Assembly: GCA_963848375.1 (NCBI GenBank)
Contig: CAWKDK010000024.1
Coordinates: 62,001 to 126,000, forward strand
DNA from: JAJPJE01 sp963848375
GTDB lineage: Bacteria > Acidobacteriota > Terriglobia > Terriglobales > Acidobacteriaceae
Direction: 5' to 3'
Length of the DNA: 64,000 nt
Both the position numbers and the translations under genes were made by a program. The notes under the pieces were generated by a model, which was given only the letters and a program-made list of their open reading frames with translations, had not been told where the DNA came from and did no database searches. Shown here piece after piece: positions 1 to 6,538 of the stretch; position 1 is the stretch's first letter; each line of letters opens with the position of its first letter.

Positions 1-1351
1 GATCCATCGCCTTTGGCTTCATCGAATACTGCAGAAATATTTCCGCCTGTAGCATCAGGTCCTCAAGCATCGTCGGTTCGTTTTCGTCCGTCGATGGGAG
101 CTGCTGCTCTTGAGGAGCCGCCGTCTGCTCCGCCGGCTGCGTTTTCAGCACCGAAACAATACGCGTTCCGATCAGGTCGTAGCGCCCGGGATCAATTTTC
201 CCGCGCAGCATCTCCAGCCTCTGCTGATGACCGGACTCATACGCATCCACGTCGACGGCGCGATCTAGACAATCGGCTGCTTTCAGAAAATTGTGCGCGG
301 CAAAATTAAGATCGAACAGTCGCAACAGCGTCTCGCAATATTCATGTTCGCGGTTGTTCGAGTTGTAGACGGTGCCGAGGTACTCGAGAAACGCAATCCC
401 TGGCTGATTCTGTTGCGCGATCTCATTCAGCATTGCTAGGAACTCGCGCATCTTCTTGGCTTTTTCCGCATGCGACTGCAGCTCGCGCGCCAACTCGGCG
501 GCCTTCACGTTCTCATTCGCTTTTAGCCAGAGCCCGATGATCTTTCCGACAACTTCAATTTCCTCCGGATTATTGTCGAACAACATCAGCGCCACTGGCT
601 CGGCTTCATCCAGACGCTTCAGATACAGCAGGCATTCCAGGTATTTCTTTTGCAGATCCGCACGATCTCCGGTTCCATCCGCAAAAGGTTTCAGCGCCTT
701 CGCCGCTCCCGCAACATCTTTATGCTGGATCAATTCCAGTGCGTAAGCAGCGGCTATATCGCCGTTCATCGGATCGAGATCGAATGCCTTCTCGAACGCC
801 TCCGTTGGCGTCTTGCCTTCTTTTCGCAGGAACTGCCCTAGTTGGAAGAAAGAGGCGCCCGCACCCTTTCGATCCCCAACCTGTTCAGCGAGCGTCGCCT
901 CGCGCCGGCAGACTTCGGTATTCGGCTCCAGGGCCATCATGCGGCGTAACGCTGTGAGTGCACTTTGTTTGCGGCCTTGCGCAAGAAAATCAGTGGCAGC
1001 CTGATCGTAGGCTTCCAGCGCATCGCGGCGGGAATTGTGCTTGTCGAACAACTGCGCCAATCGGAAGGTACGTTCCGCCGTTACCCGGCCAAGCCGCAGC
1101 AATTTCTTGTAAGTAGTACTCGCTTCCGAAACTCGATCCGCGGCTAGGTAATGATCGAACGCATCTCCAAGCAGCAAGCTGGCCTGCCTCTCGCGATTCA
1201 GCGAAAGACAAATGTCGGCGGCGCGCTGCCGGACCGTATCTTCATTGGGGTCCAGGTCGAGCACGTTGACGAATTCGTCCAGCGCCTGCTCCAGTTTCCC
1301 TTTTTGCAGGTGCTTCTCCGCTTTTTCCAGGTGCTTGGAAACGTCCGGCAT
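1..1351 (-). CDS. TPR-repeat protein, C-terminus cut by the window edge
   Basis: An open frame runs from an ATG at 1351 (start MPDVSKHLEKAEKHLQKGKL) to the window edge, about 450 codons without a stop. The protein is made of helical repeats of tetratricopeptide type: LEQALDEFVNVLDLDPNE near residues 20-40, then further A-x-x-A-Y/F units such as RRDALEAYDQAATDFLAQG and TPTEAFEKAFDLDPMNGD. The visible C-terminal part is acidic and Gln-rich. There is no signal peptide or membrane segment, so it is probably a cytoplasmic scaffold protein. TPR proteins bind other proteins; no partner can be named here. The gene reads away from the small membrane protein and lexA. The missing C-terminus could hold another domain. 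Confidence 0.75.
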   Translation of the reverse strand, partial: MPDVSKHLEKAEKHLQKGKLEQALDEFVNVLDLDPNEDTVRQRAADICLSLNRERQASLLLGDAFDHYLAADRVSEASTTYKKLLRLGRVTAERTFRLAQLFDKHNSRRDALEAYDQAATDFLAQGRKQSALTALRRMMALEPNTEVCRREATLAEQVGDRKGAGASFFQLGQFLRKEGKTPTEAFEKAFDLDPMNGDIAAAYALELIQHKDVAGAAKALKPFADGTGDRADLQKKYLECLLYLKRLDEAEPVALMLFDNNPEEIEVVGKIIGLWLKANENVKAAELARELQSHAEKAKKMREFLAMLNEIAQQNQPGIAFLEYLGTVYNSNNREHEYCETLLRLFDLNFAAHNFLKAADCLDRAVDVDAYESGHQQRLEMLRGKIDPGRYDLIGTRIVSVLKTQPAEQTAAPQEQQLPSTDENEPTMLEDLMLQAEIFLQYSMKPKAMD

Positions 1352-1544
1352 GATTTTCCGAAGAGTTTACCCCGGCGCAGCAGGTTCCAGCGTGGTTCTC
1401 TCGGGCTTGCTTATTGTATGCGTAGGCACCTACCCCAGCAATCAGCTGATCTGCTTGTACTTCCGCATGCGTACATGTACGCTCGCGTTTCTTTCAGCCA
1501 GCCCATAGCTACGCACTCCGAAGTAAAATTACCCGGGGGCCTTC

Positions 1545-1688
1545 TTGGAAAAGAAAATCTTTTGGGCGATTTTTATGGTGCTGGGCCTCATAGCAGACTT
1601 CACTCTGCCCCTCATGTGGAGTCTCATCCTTACCTTGCCCATCCTCGTCTTGAGCTGGTGGATCGCCTACCGCAGTGAATGGTTTTGA
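1545..1688 (+). CDS. Small membrane protein of 47 residues (candidate)
   Basis: A short frame opens after a stop at 1524 and closes with TGA at 1686-1688. The first usable start is TTG 1545, preceded by a GGGGG run that could serve as ribosome binding site; an internal ATG lies at 1575. The product reads MEKKIFWAIFMVLGL followed by further hydrophobic residues, ending WWIAYRSEWF. It has two closely spaced hydrophobic stretches (about residues 5-16 and 20-41) with a charged N-terminus and an aromatic C-terminus. This composition fits a membrane miniprotein and is unlikely for a random frame. The function is unknown. The TTG start and lack of comparison data keep confidence moderate. Confidence 0.45.
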   Translation: MEKKIFWAIFMVLGLIADFTLPLMWSLILTLPILVLSWWIAYRSEWF

Positions 1689-1697
1689 TTCAGCCTT

Positions 1698-1767
1698 TAG
1701 CAATTAACTCTTAGCATCTAGCTATTGGCGGTTAGCTGGGTGACTAAATGCTAAAAGCTAATTGCTA
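1698..1767. repeat. Imperfect inverted repeat upstream of the lexA promoter
   Basis: Arms 1698-1721 and 1744-1767 are inverted copies matching at 21 of 24 positions, built from short words such as TAGCAATTA and CTTAGCAT. The element lies just upstream of the lexA promoter. It could be an intergenic repeat, a weak terminator for the small membrane protein gene, or both. Confidence 0.55.
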
Positions 1768-1779
1768 ATAGCTGCCTGC

Positions 1780-1808
1780 TTGACATTCGCCTTTTATTCG
1801 CTGATACT
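1780..1808 (+). promoter_or_regulatory. Promoter of lexA (sigma70 type)
   Basis: TTGACA at 1780-1785 and GATACT at 1803-1808 are separated by 17 bp and lie about 30 bp upstream of the lexA start. The -35 box is a perfect consensus. I see no obvious GAAC-N4-GTTC or CTG-N10-CAG LexA box over it, so autoregulation cannot be read from the sequence. Confidence 0.6.
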
Positions 1809-1837
1809 TACGCGTAATTCCCGTCTGGGGGTTAGGT

Positions 1838-2458
1838 ATGGCGCTTACCAAGCGGCAGCGGCAGGTTTACGACTACATCGCTGAATTTGTCCAGAAGAAC
1901 GGCTACTCTCCTTCGTTCGAGGAAATCGGCGAAGGACTTGGACTCAGCTCCCTTGCCACCGTTCACAAGCACATCTCCAACCTGGAGCGAAAAGGACTGC
2001 TCCGTCGCGATTACAACCGCAGCCGCTCCATCGACTTGATCGCACCCAAAGGGAAACTCAAGCAGACTCTCAATGGATCCACCGGGATGGTGATTCCACT
2101 GATGGGCCGTATCGCCGCCGGCCGCCCCATTGAAGCGGTTGAAACTCCTGAGACCCTGTCGTTCTCCGACTTCACCCGCTCGAAGGATGTCTTTGCCTTG
2201 AAGGTTTCGGGCGAGTCAATGAAGGATGAAGCTATCGTCGATGGCGATTATGTTCTCGTCGAGAAATCTGATATTGCCCAGAATGGCGATATCGTCGTCG
2301 CGCTCGTGGAAGGCTACGACGCCACACTGAAGCGCTTCTACAAAGAAGGTGCTCAGATCCGTCTGCAACCTTCGAACGCCGCCATGAAGCCAATCATGGT
2401 TCCGGCTGCTTCAGTGCAGGTACAGGGTCGCGTGATCGCCGTCCTCCGCAAATACTAA
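1838..2458 (+). CDS. lexA: LexA repressor (SOS regulator, S24 autoprotease)
   Basis: LexA represses SOS genes and inactivates itself by RecA-stimulated self-cleavage. The 206-residue length is normal. Residues 1-70 form the winged helix DNA-binding domain (KRQRQVYDYIAEFVQKNGYS and the recognition region SSLATVHKHISNLERKGLL). The cleavage bond is Ala94-Gly95 in RIAAGRP. The catalytic dyad is Ser127 (in SGESM) and Lys165 (in DATLKRF), so the protease is intact. The start is the ATG at 1838 behind a G-rich ribosome binding site and a strong promoter. A terminator follows directly, so the gene is probably monocistronic. It converges on trxA. Confidence 0.97.
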   Translation: MALTKRQRQVYDYIAEFVQKNGYSPSFEEIGEGLGLSSLATVHKHISNLERKGLLRRDYNRSRSIDLIAPKGKLKQTLNGSTGMVIPLMGRIAAGRPIEAVETPETLSFSDFTRSKDVFALKVSGESMKDEAIVDGDYVLVEKSDIAQNGDIVVALVEGYDATLKRFYKEGAQIRLQPSNAAMKPIMVPAASVQVQGRVIAVLRKY

Positions 2459-2474
2459 GTGTGTGCCCAAAAGT

Positions 2475-2503
2475 AAAAAGCTCAGCCGCAGCTGAGCTTT
2501 TTT
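2475..2503. terminator. Bidirectional intrinsic terminator between lexA and trxA
   Basis: A perfect 12-bp stem (2475-2486 with 2491-2502, loop CGCA) has an A-tract on its left side and a T-tract on its right. It can therefore stop transcription from lexA on the plus strand and from trxA on the minus strand. Confidence 0.9.
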
Positions 2504-2523
2504 CAATTCTGAAATAATTCCGT

Positions 2524-2853
2524 TTAGACGTGCTTCTGCAGGGCCTTCTCGATCGTTTCTTTCGGAACATAACCGACAATCTGTTCCGCAACCTGTCCGC
2601 CCTTGAAGATCAGCAGCGTCGGAATTCCGCGCACGTTATAGCGCTGGGGCGTAGAGACATTCTTATCGACGTCCATCTTCGCCACTTTCACCTTGCCGTT
2701 GTAGCTGCTGGCAAGTTCGTCCACCACCGGCGCAAGCGCCCGGCACGGACCACACCATGCTGCCCAAAAATCCACCATCACTGGCTGTTCCGACTTCAAC
2801 ACCGCCTGGTCGAAATTCGAGTCGGTAACCTCCAGAATCAATTCACTCGCCAT
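2524..2853 (-). CDS. trxA: Thioredoxin
   Basis: Thioredoxin is a cytoplasmic disulfide reductase feeding ribonucleotide reductase, peroxiredoxins and other thiol enzymes. The 109 residues span one thioredoxin fold with the active site WCGPC (Cys34 and Cys37) and the conserved cis-proline segment VRGIPTLLIFKGG. There is no signal peptide. The start ATG at 2853 has an AGGAGGAGAG ribosome binding site directly upstream. It is convergent with lexA and shares its terminator. Confidence 0.96.
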   Translation of the reverse strand: MASELILEVTDSNFDQAVLKSEQPVMVDFWAAWCGPCRALAPVVDELASSYNGKVKVAKMDVDKNVSTPQRYNVRGIPTLLIFKGGQVAEQIVGYVPKETIEKALQKHV

Positions 2854-3290
2854 CTCTCCTCCTGATCAGCTCTCTTCCCGCAAGGTTTCGTGATCGCCCA
2901 ATTAGGGCTTTTCACCGCACCCTGGAACTCTCGCGGGATTCAATGTTAACACTCGATTGGATGCTGAAGTGAGAGGAAGGTCGCAAGCGTGCCAGTCGGG
3001 CGTCGAACCGGGAATTGTGCCCAAATTAAAAGCGCCCTGTTCCTTTCGGACCAGAGCGCCTTGGCAGCCCTCCCCCAGAACTGCCTTACTACAAGACGAA
3101 TGCTACGGTCGAATGGCCCTCAAGTAAATATCACTTCCGTAATGTCACCGTAACTTGCTGGTAACGTGTTACTTCTCTAAATACACGAGAAAAGTGGAAG
3201 AAACAGATACTCACAACGCCGTCGAGCGCAAGAACCTGCATCAAAATTAAGTCAAACACCGGATGTCCTTATCTCCGGTATGGAGACCCC
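2854..3290. other. 437-bp intergenic region with a possible minus-strand RNA
   Basis: No protein frame here is convincing. Reading the minus strand, a small hairpin (CTGCC 3081-3085 with GGCAG 3063-3067) precedes a terminator-like hairpin at 3023-3059. A palindromic GTAACGTGTTAC lies near 3162-3173 in an AT-richer stretch that may hold promoters for the response regulator on the plus strand or for an RNA on the minus strand. Confidence 0.35.
3023..3059 (-). terminator. Terminator-like hairpin with a GAAA tetraloop
   Basis: On the minus strand a 12-position stem (3048-3059 with 3032-3043, one G-A mismatch) closes a GAAA loop and is followed by TTTTAATTT. The T-rich tail occurs only on this strand. 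No annotated gene lies upstream on this strand, so it may end an unrecognised small RNA. Confidence 0.5.
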
Positions 3291-4088
3291 TTGGCAGCCC
3301 GCATTCTTTTCGTCGACGACGAACCCGGAATCCGGCTCTCCCTCCCGGCCGTACTCACGATCCACGGTTTTGAAGTGACTGCTGCCGGCAGCGTCGCAGA
3401 GGCCCTGGATTCCATGAACAAGTGGCCCTTCGACGTATTGATCTCTGATCTGAACATCGGCCACCCAGGGGATGGTTTCACCGTTGTTAGTGCCATGCGC
3501 CGCACCCAGCCCGAATGCGTAACCCTGATTCTCACCGGCTATCCCGCCTTCGAAACCGCCCTCCAGGCCATTCGCAGCCAGGTAGATGATTACCTGATCA
3601 AGCCGGCTCCCGTGGAAATGCTGGTCAGAGCAATCGAAAAGAAGTTGGAAAAACGCCAGCCCCATCATCCCATTGAACTCAAGCGAGTTCCGCAGCTCCT
3701 TCGCGAGAACGCCGTAAATATTGCGGAAGCTGCTGCCGCAGACCTGGCAACGAATAATCGCGCGTCTCGCCCTGCTGATCATCGCAAACACCTCACAGAA
3801 TTAATCCGTGAGCTGGCTGACGATCTCGAAGCGCCAGCTACCGCGCCTGCTCTGCCCAAGGTTGTCCATGGTTTCGGGCGGACGCAACAGCGGCTAGGGC
3901 TTTCCCTTTCCGACACAATCGAGAAGATCGACGTTTTGTGCCGCCACATTCACGGAACGATTCAGGCCAACCTCATCTCTGTGGACGTAAGTTACCTGGT
4001 ACTGGATCTACAAAACATCTCGGCCATCCTTATCTCTCTCATTCGCGAGACGGCTCGCTCCGAGTCCCGCCCAGCTCCCGCCGCATGA
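3291..4088 (+). CDS. Response regulator with a C-terminal RsbRD-like helical domain
   Basis: Residues 1-118 form a receiver domain: acidic pair Asp9/Asp10, phosphoacceptor Asp53 in LISDLN, Thr82 in LTGYPA and Lys104 in IKPAP. After a linker, residues 125-255 are helical and resemble the N-terminal domain of RsbRD-type co-antagonists (helices around LTELIRELADDL and HGFGRTQQRLGLSLSDTIEK). There is no DNA-binding output domain, so signalling is probably by protein contact. The start is TTG 3291 with GGAG at 3281-3284; an ATG at 3280 is out of frame. No histidine kinase is adjacent. The receiver assignment is firm; the C-terminal domain is an inference from pattern. Confidence 0.8.
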   Translation: MAARILFVDDEPGIRLSLPAVLTIHGFEVTAAGSVAEALDSMNKWPFDVLISDLNIGHPGDGFTVVSAMRRTQPECVTLILTGYPAFETALQAIRSQVDDYLIKPAPVEMLVRAIEKKLEKRQPHHPIELKRVPQLLRENAVNIAEAAAADLATNNRASRPADHRKHLTELIRELADDLEAPATAPALPKVVHGFGRTQQRLGLSLSDTIEKIDVLCRHIHGTIQANLISVDVSYLVLDLQNISAILISLIRETARSESRPAPAA

Positions 4089-4166
4089 TCACCGGCCTTG
4101 TCACCGCCATAATTTGGCGGTCTCGTCTACAATGTTGCGATTACCTCAATAACACCCAAGACCCAT

Positions 4167-4469
4167 ATGACTGATAACGCGAATCAAGTCCCCACAGTTG
4201 AATCGATTGCACCTCGGGTTTTCACGGTGATCGCCAAGCAAAAACGAATTCCCGTGGAAAGCGTGACCATTGAGAGCACCTTCGCGGATCTGGGCCTCGA
4301 CTCCCTCGATAGCGTGAACATGCTCTTTGACCTGGAGAGCGAATTCGATATTTCGATTCCCGATGAAGAAGCGCGGAACATCAAGACAGTGCGCGAAATG
4401 GTGGAAGGTGTTCGTCAGTTAGTCATCACGAAATCGCAGTCGCAGCCACAGCCGGCAGGCGGCCAATGA
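4167..4469 (+). CDS. Acyl carrier protein
   Basis: This is a 100-residue, acidic carrier protein with the phosphopantetheine site DSLDS (Ser46) in FADLGLDSLDSVNMLFDLESEF. It carries acyl chains as thioesters for fatty acid or specialised lipid synthesis. It has a longer, Gln/Pro-rich tail than housekeeping AcpP. The gene sits 22 bp upstream of a ketosynthase. This stand-alone ACP/ketosynthase pair, without fabD, fabG or plsX nearby, resembles NodF/NodE-type pairs and may serve a dedicated lipid pathway rather than bulk fatty acid synthesis. Confidence 0.9.
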   Translation: MTDNANQVPTVESIAPRVFTVIAKQKRIPVESVTIESTFADLGLDSLDSVNMLFDLESEFDISIPDEEARNIKTVREMVEGVRQLVITKSQSQPQPAGGQ

Positions 4470-4491
4470 TCCCCGGGATATCTTCACTTAC

Positions 4492-5706
4492 TTGAATCGC
4501 CGCGTAGCCATCACCGGAATCGGCATCATCTCGGCCCTAGGCAAGAATGTTGCGGAGAACTGGAACGCCCTTGCCGAAGGCCGCTGCGCCATCGGTCCCA
4601 TCACCATCTCCGACGTTTCCTCTCTGAAATTTCAAAATGGCGCCGAGGTCCCCGCCTACGACTCGGCCGCATATTTTCCCGGAAATCAAGCTGACTTCTT
4701 CGACCGCTTCGCTCAATTTGCCGTGATCGCCGCGCGCGAAGCTGTCGCAACATCCGCACTCGATTTTCGCGGAGAGCTTTCCGACAAAACCACCATCATC
4801 ACCGGGTCTTCCATCGGCGGTCAGAGCAGCCAGGACGCAGGATTCTGGGCTGTCTATCACGAGCGTCAGAACCGTGTGCATCCTCTTACCATTCCGCGCA
4901 CCATGCCCAATGCCGGCGCCAGCGCCATTTCCATGGAGTTCGGGATTCGCGGCCCGGCCTACAACATCTCTACTGCGTGCTCTTCCTCGAATCACGCCAT
5001 CGGCCAGGCATTCTGGGCCGTTCGTGCCGGAATCGCGGATGTCGCCATCGCCGGCGGTTGCGAAGCGCCGCTCAGCTTCGGAATCCTCAAAGCATGGGAG
5101 GCAATGCGCGTCGTCTCCCCCGACACCTGCCGTCCATTCTCGCGTGACCGCCGCGGCATGATTCTCGGTGAAGGCGCCGCTATGCTGGTTCTGGAGCCGC
5201 TCGACGCTGCTCGCGCTCGCGGTGCTCGCATCCTTGGCGAGATCGTTGGCTTCGGCATGTCGTCCGACGCCTCGCACATCACCAAGCCTGCTCCCGAAGG
5301 CGCTGCTGCCGCCATCCGCAAAGCGCTCGACGATGCTCAACTTCAGCCCGAACAGATCGGATACATCAACGCGCACGGTACCGCTACCCCGGTCAACGAC
5401 CCCATGGAGACCTCCGCCATCCGCGCTGTCTTCGGCACCTATGCCGACAAGCTTCCGATCAGCTCAACCAAGTCCATGCACGGACACGCACTTGGCGCCG
5501 CTGGATCGCTCGAAGCCGTTGCGACTCTCATGGCACTCGCCAACTGCACATTGCCTCCCACGGTGAACTACACCACTCCCGATCCCGAATGCGATCTCGA
5601 CGTCATCCCCAACCAAGCGCGCAACGCCCACGTCGAATATGCGCTCTCGAACAGCTTCGCCTTCGGCGGTCTGAACGCGGTCCTCGCCTTCCGCCGCGCC
5701 GAATAG
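4492..5706 (+). CDS. Beta-ketoacyl-ACP synthase, FabF/NodE type
   Basis: The enzyme catalyses decarboxylative condensation of malonyl-ACP with an acyl thioester. The 404 residues span the thiolase fold with an intact Cys-His-His triad: Cys163 in STACSSSNHA, His295 in NAHGTATPVND and His332 in KSMHGHALGAAG. These motifs are typical of KAS II. The start is TTG 4492. It lies 22 bp after the ACP gene, probably in one operon. Downstream is an 88-bp hairpin repeat. It may act in normal elongation or in a specialised lipid; the isolated pairing with an ACP favours the second, by inference only. Confidence 0.92.
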   Translation: MNRRVAITGIGIISALGKNVAENWNALAEGRCAIGPITISDVSSLKFQNGAEVPAYDSAAYFPGNQADFFDRFAQFAVIAAREAVATSALDFRGELSDKTTIITGSSIGGQSSQDAGFWAVYHERQNRVHPLTIPRTMPNAGASAISMEFGIRGPAYNISTACSSSNHAIGQAFWAVRAGIADVAIAGGCEAPLSFGILKAWEAMRVVSPDTCRPFSRDRRGMILGEGAAMLVLEPLDAARARGARILGEIVGFGMSSDASHITKPAPEGAAAAIRKALDDAQLQPEQIGYINAHGTATPVNDPMETSAIRAVFGTYADKLPISSTKSMHGHALGAAGSLEAVATLMALANCTLPPTVNYTTPDPECDLDVIPNQARNAHVEYALSNSFAFGGLNAVLAFRRAE

Positions 5707-5718
5707 TGGCTTGGTTCG

Positions 5719-5806
5719 GTGGCGCGGGCGCCCCCGCCCGCGTGCGTCAGAATTCGCTCTTGCCCCGTCATCACGAGCGGGCGCAGCCCGCGAGGGATCT
5801 ACAGTT
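5719..5806 (+). repeat. Dispersed hairpin repeat R1, copy A
   Basis: This 88-bp element has two GC-rich hairpins: GGCGCGGGCG...CGCCCGCG, then AGCGGGCGCAGCCCGCGA, joined by a variable spacer and ending GGGATCTACAGTT. A second copy lies at 9185-9274. It occupies the gap between the ketosynthase and the cupin gene. Confidence 0.8.
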
Positions 5807-5945
5807 CAGCTTGCAGTGCATCGGACCACGTGGGGCAGCCGACCTCGGCTGCCGAATTCAAAAAGGCCGTAGTGCCCGCCCTGCCTCGCCGCGAGTACGA
5901 TCTAACAACCGACAACTGGCAACTGACAACTGTAATAATCCTTCC
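5807..5945. other. Spacer with degenerate GACAACTG words upstream of the cupin gene
   Basis: This non-coding stretch contains a run of near-tandem short words (GACAACTG at 5911-5918 and 5925-5932, with GCAACTGA between). A plus frame runs through here into the cupin gene, but it also crosses repeat R1, so it is not taken as coding. Confidence 0.4.
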
Positions 5946-6458
5946 ATGCCCGAACTCACCGCCGACGAACTCCGCCAACTCCTCCAGCTCGATCCGCTCA
6001 CCATCGAAGGCGGCTATTTCCGCGAGACGTACCGATCCACCATTCAAATCCCGCACTCGGCGCTCCCCGCCGCATACACGGGTCCGCGCGCCTTCTCCAC
6101 ATGCATCTACTACCTGCTGACGCCCGACACCTTCTCCATCATCCATCGCTTGCCCGGCGAAGAGATCTTTCACTTCTATCTCGGAGATCCCGTCGAGATG
6201 CTCCAACTCCACCCCAACGGCCTCGGCGAATTCATCACCCTTGGCTCAGATCTCCGTTCCGGCATGCGTCTGCAGCACATCGTCCCCGGAAATGTCTGGC
6301 AGGGGGCTCGATTGAAAGCTGGCGGCCGTTTTGCCTTGATGGGAACCACCGTCGCTCCCGGCTTCGATTACGCCGACTACGAAGCTGGCGATCGCGAGGA
6401 ACTCCTACACCAGTTCCCCAGCTTCGCCGATGCCATCCGCAACCTCACTAGCGTGTAG
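5946..6458 (+). CDS. Cupin-fold protein of the DUF985 (Cupin_5) family
   Basis: The 170-residue protein is a single beta-barrel cupin. Family hallmarks are IEGGYFRETYRS near the N-terminus, STCIYYLLTPDTFSIIHRLP, the motif EEIFHFYLGDPVEMLQLHP, and the C-terminal GTTVAPGFDYADYEAGDRE. The biochemical role of DUF985 proteins is not settled; they resemble sugar-epimerase-type cupins. The frame extends further upstream but only through repeat DNA, so ATG 5946 (MPELTADELRQL) is chosen. No partner gene is obvious. Confidence 0.85.
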   Translation: MPELTADELRQLLQLDPLTIEGGYFRETYRSTIQIPHSALPAAYTGPRAFSTCIYYLLTPDTFSIIHRLPGEEIFHFYLGDPVEMLQLHPNGLGEFITLGSDLRSGMRLQHIVPGNVWQGARLKAGGRFALMGTTVAPGFDYADYEAGDREELLHQFPSFADAIRNLTSV

Positions 6459-6538
6459 GACAGACACAGCATCTCCGCCGCGAATCGATCGCATTCGAAA
6501 ACATACTCACAATTTTCCGATGTATACTCTCCCATCCC

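Noticed and set aside
3032..3059. Resemblance to the SRP RNA tip (TCCGAAAGGA)
   Set aside because: The tetraloop is GAAA and the order of the flanking CCAAGG and CAG motifs is wrong for 4.5S RNA.
5589..5945. N-terminal extension of the cupin frame
   Set aside because: It overlaps the ketosynthase end and repeat R1; the family begins at ATG 5946.
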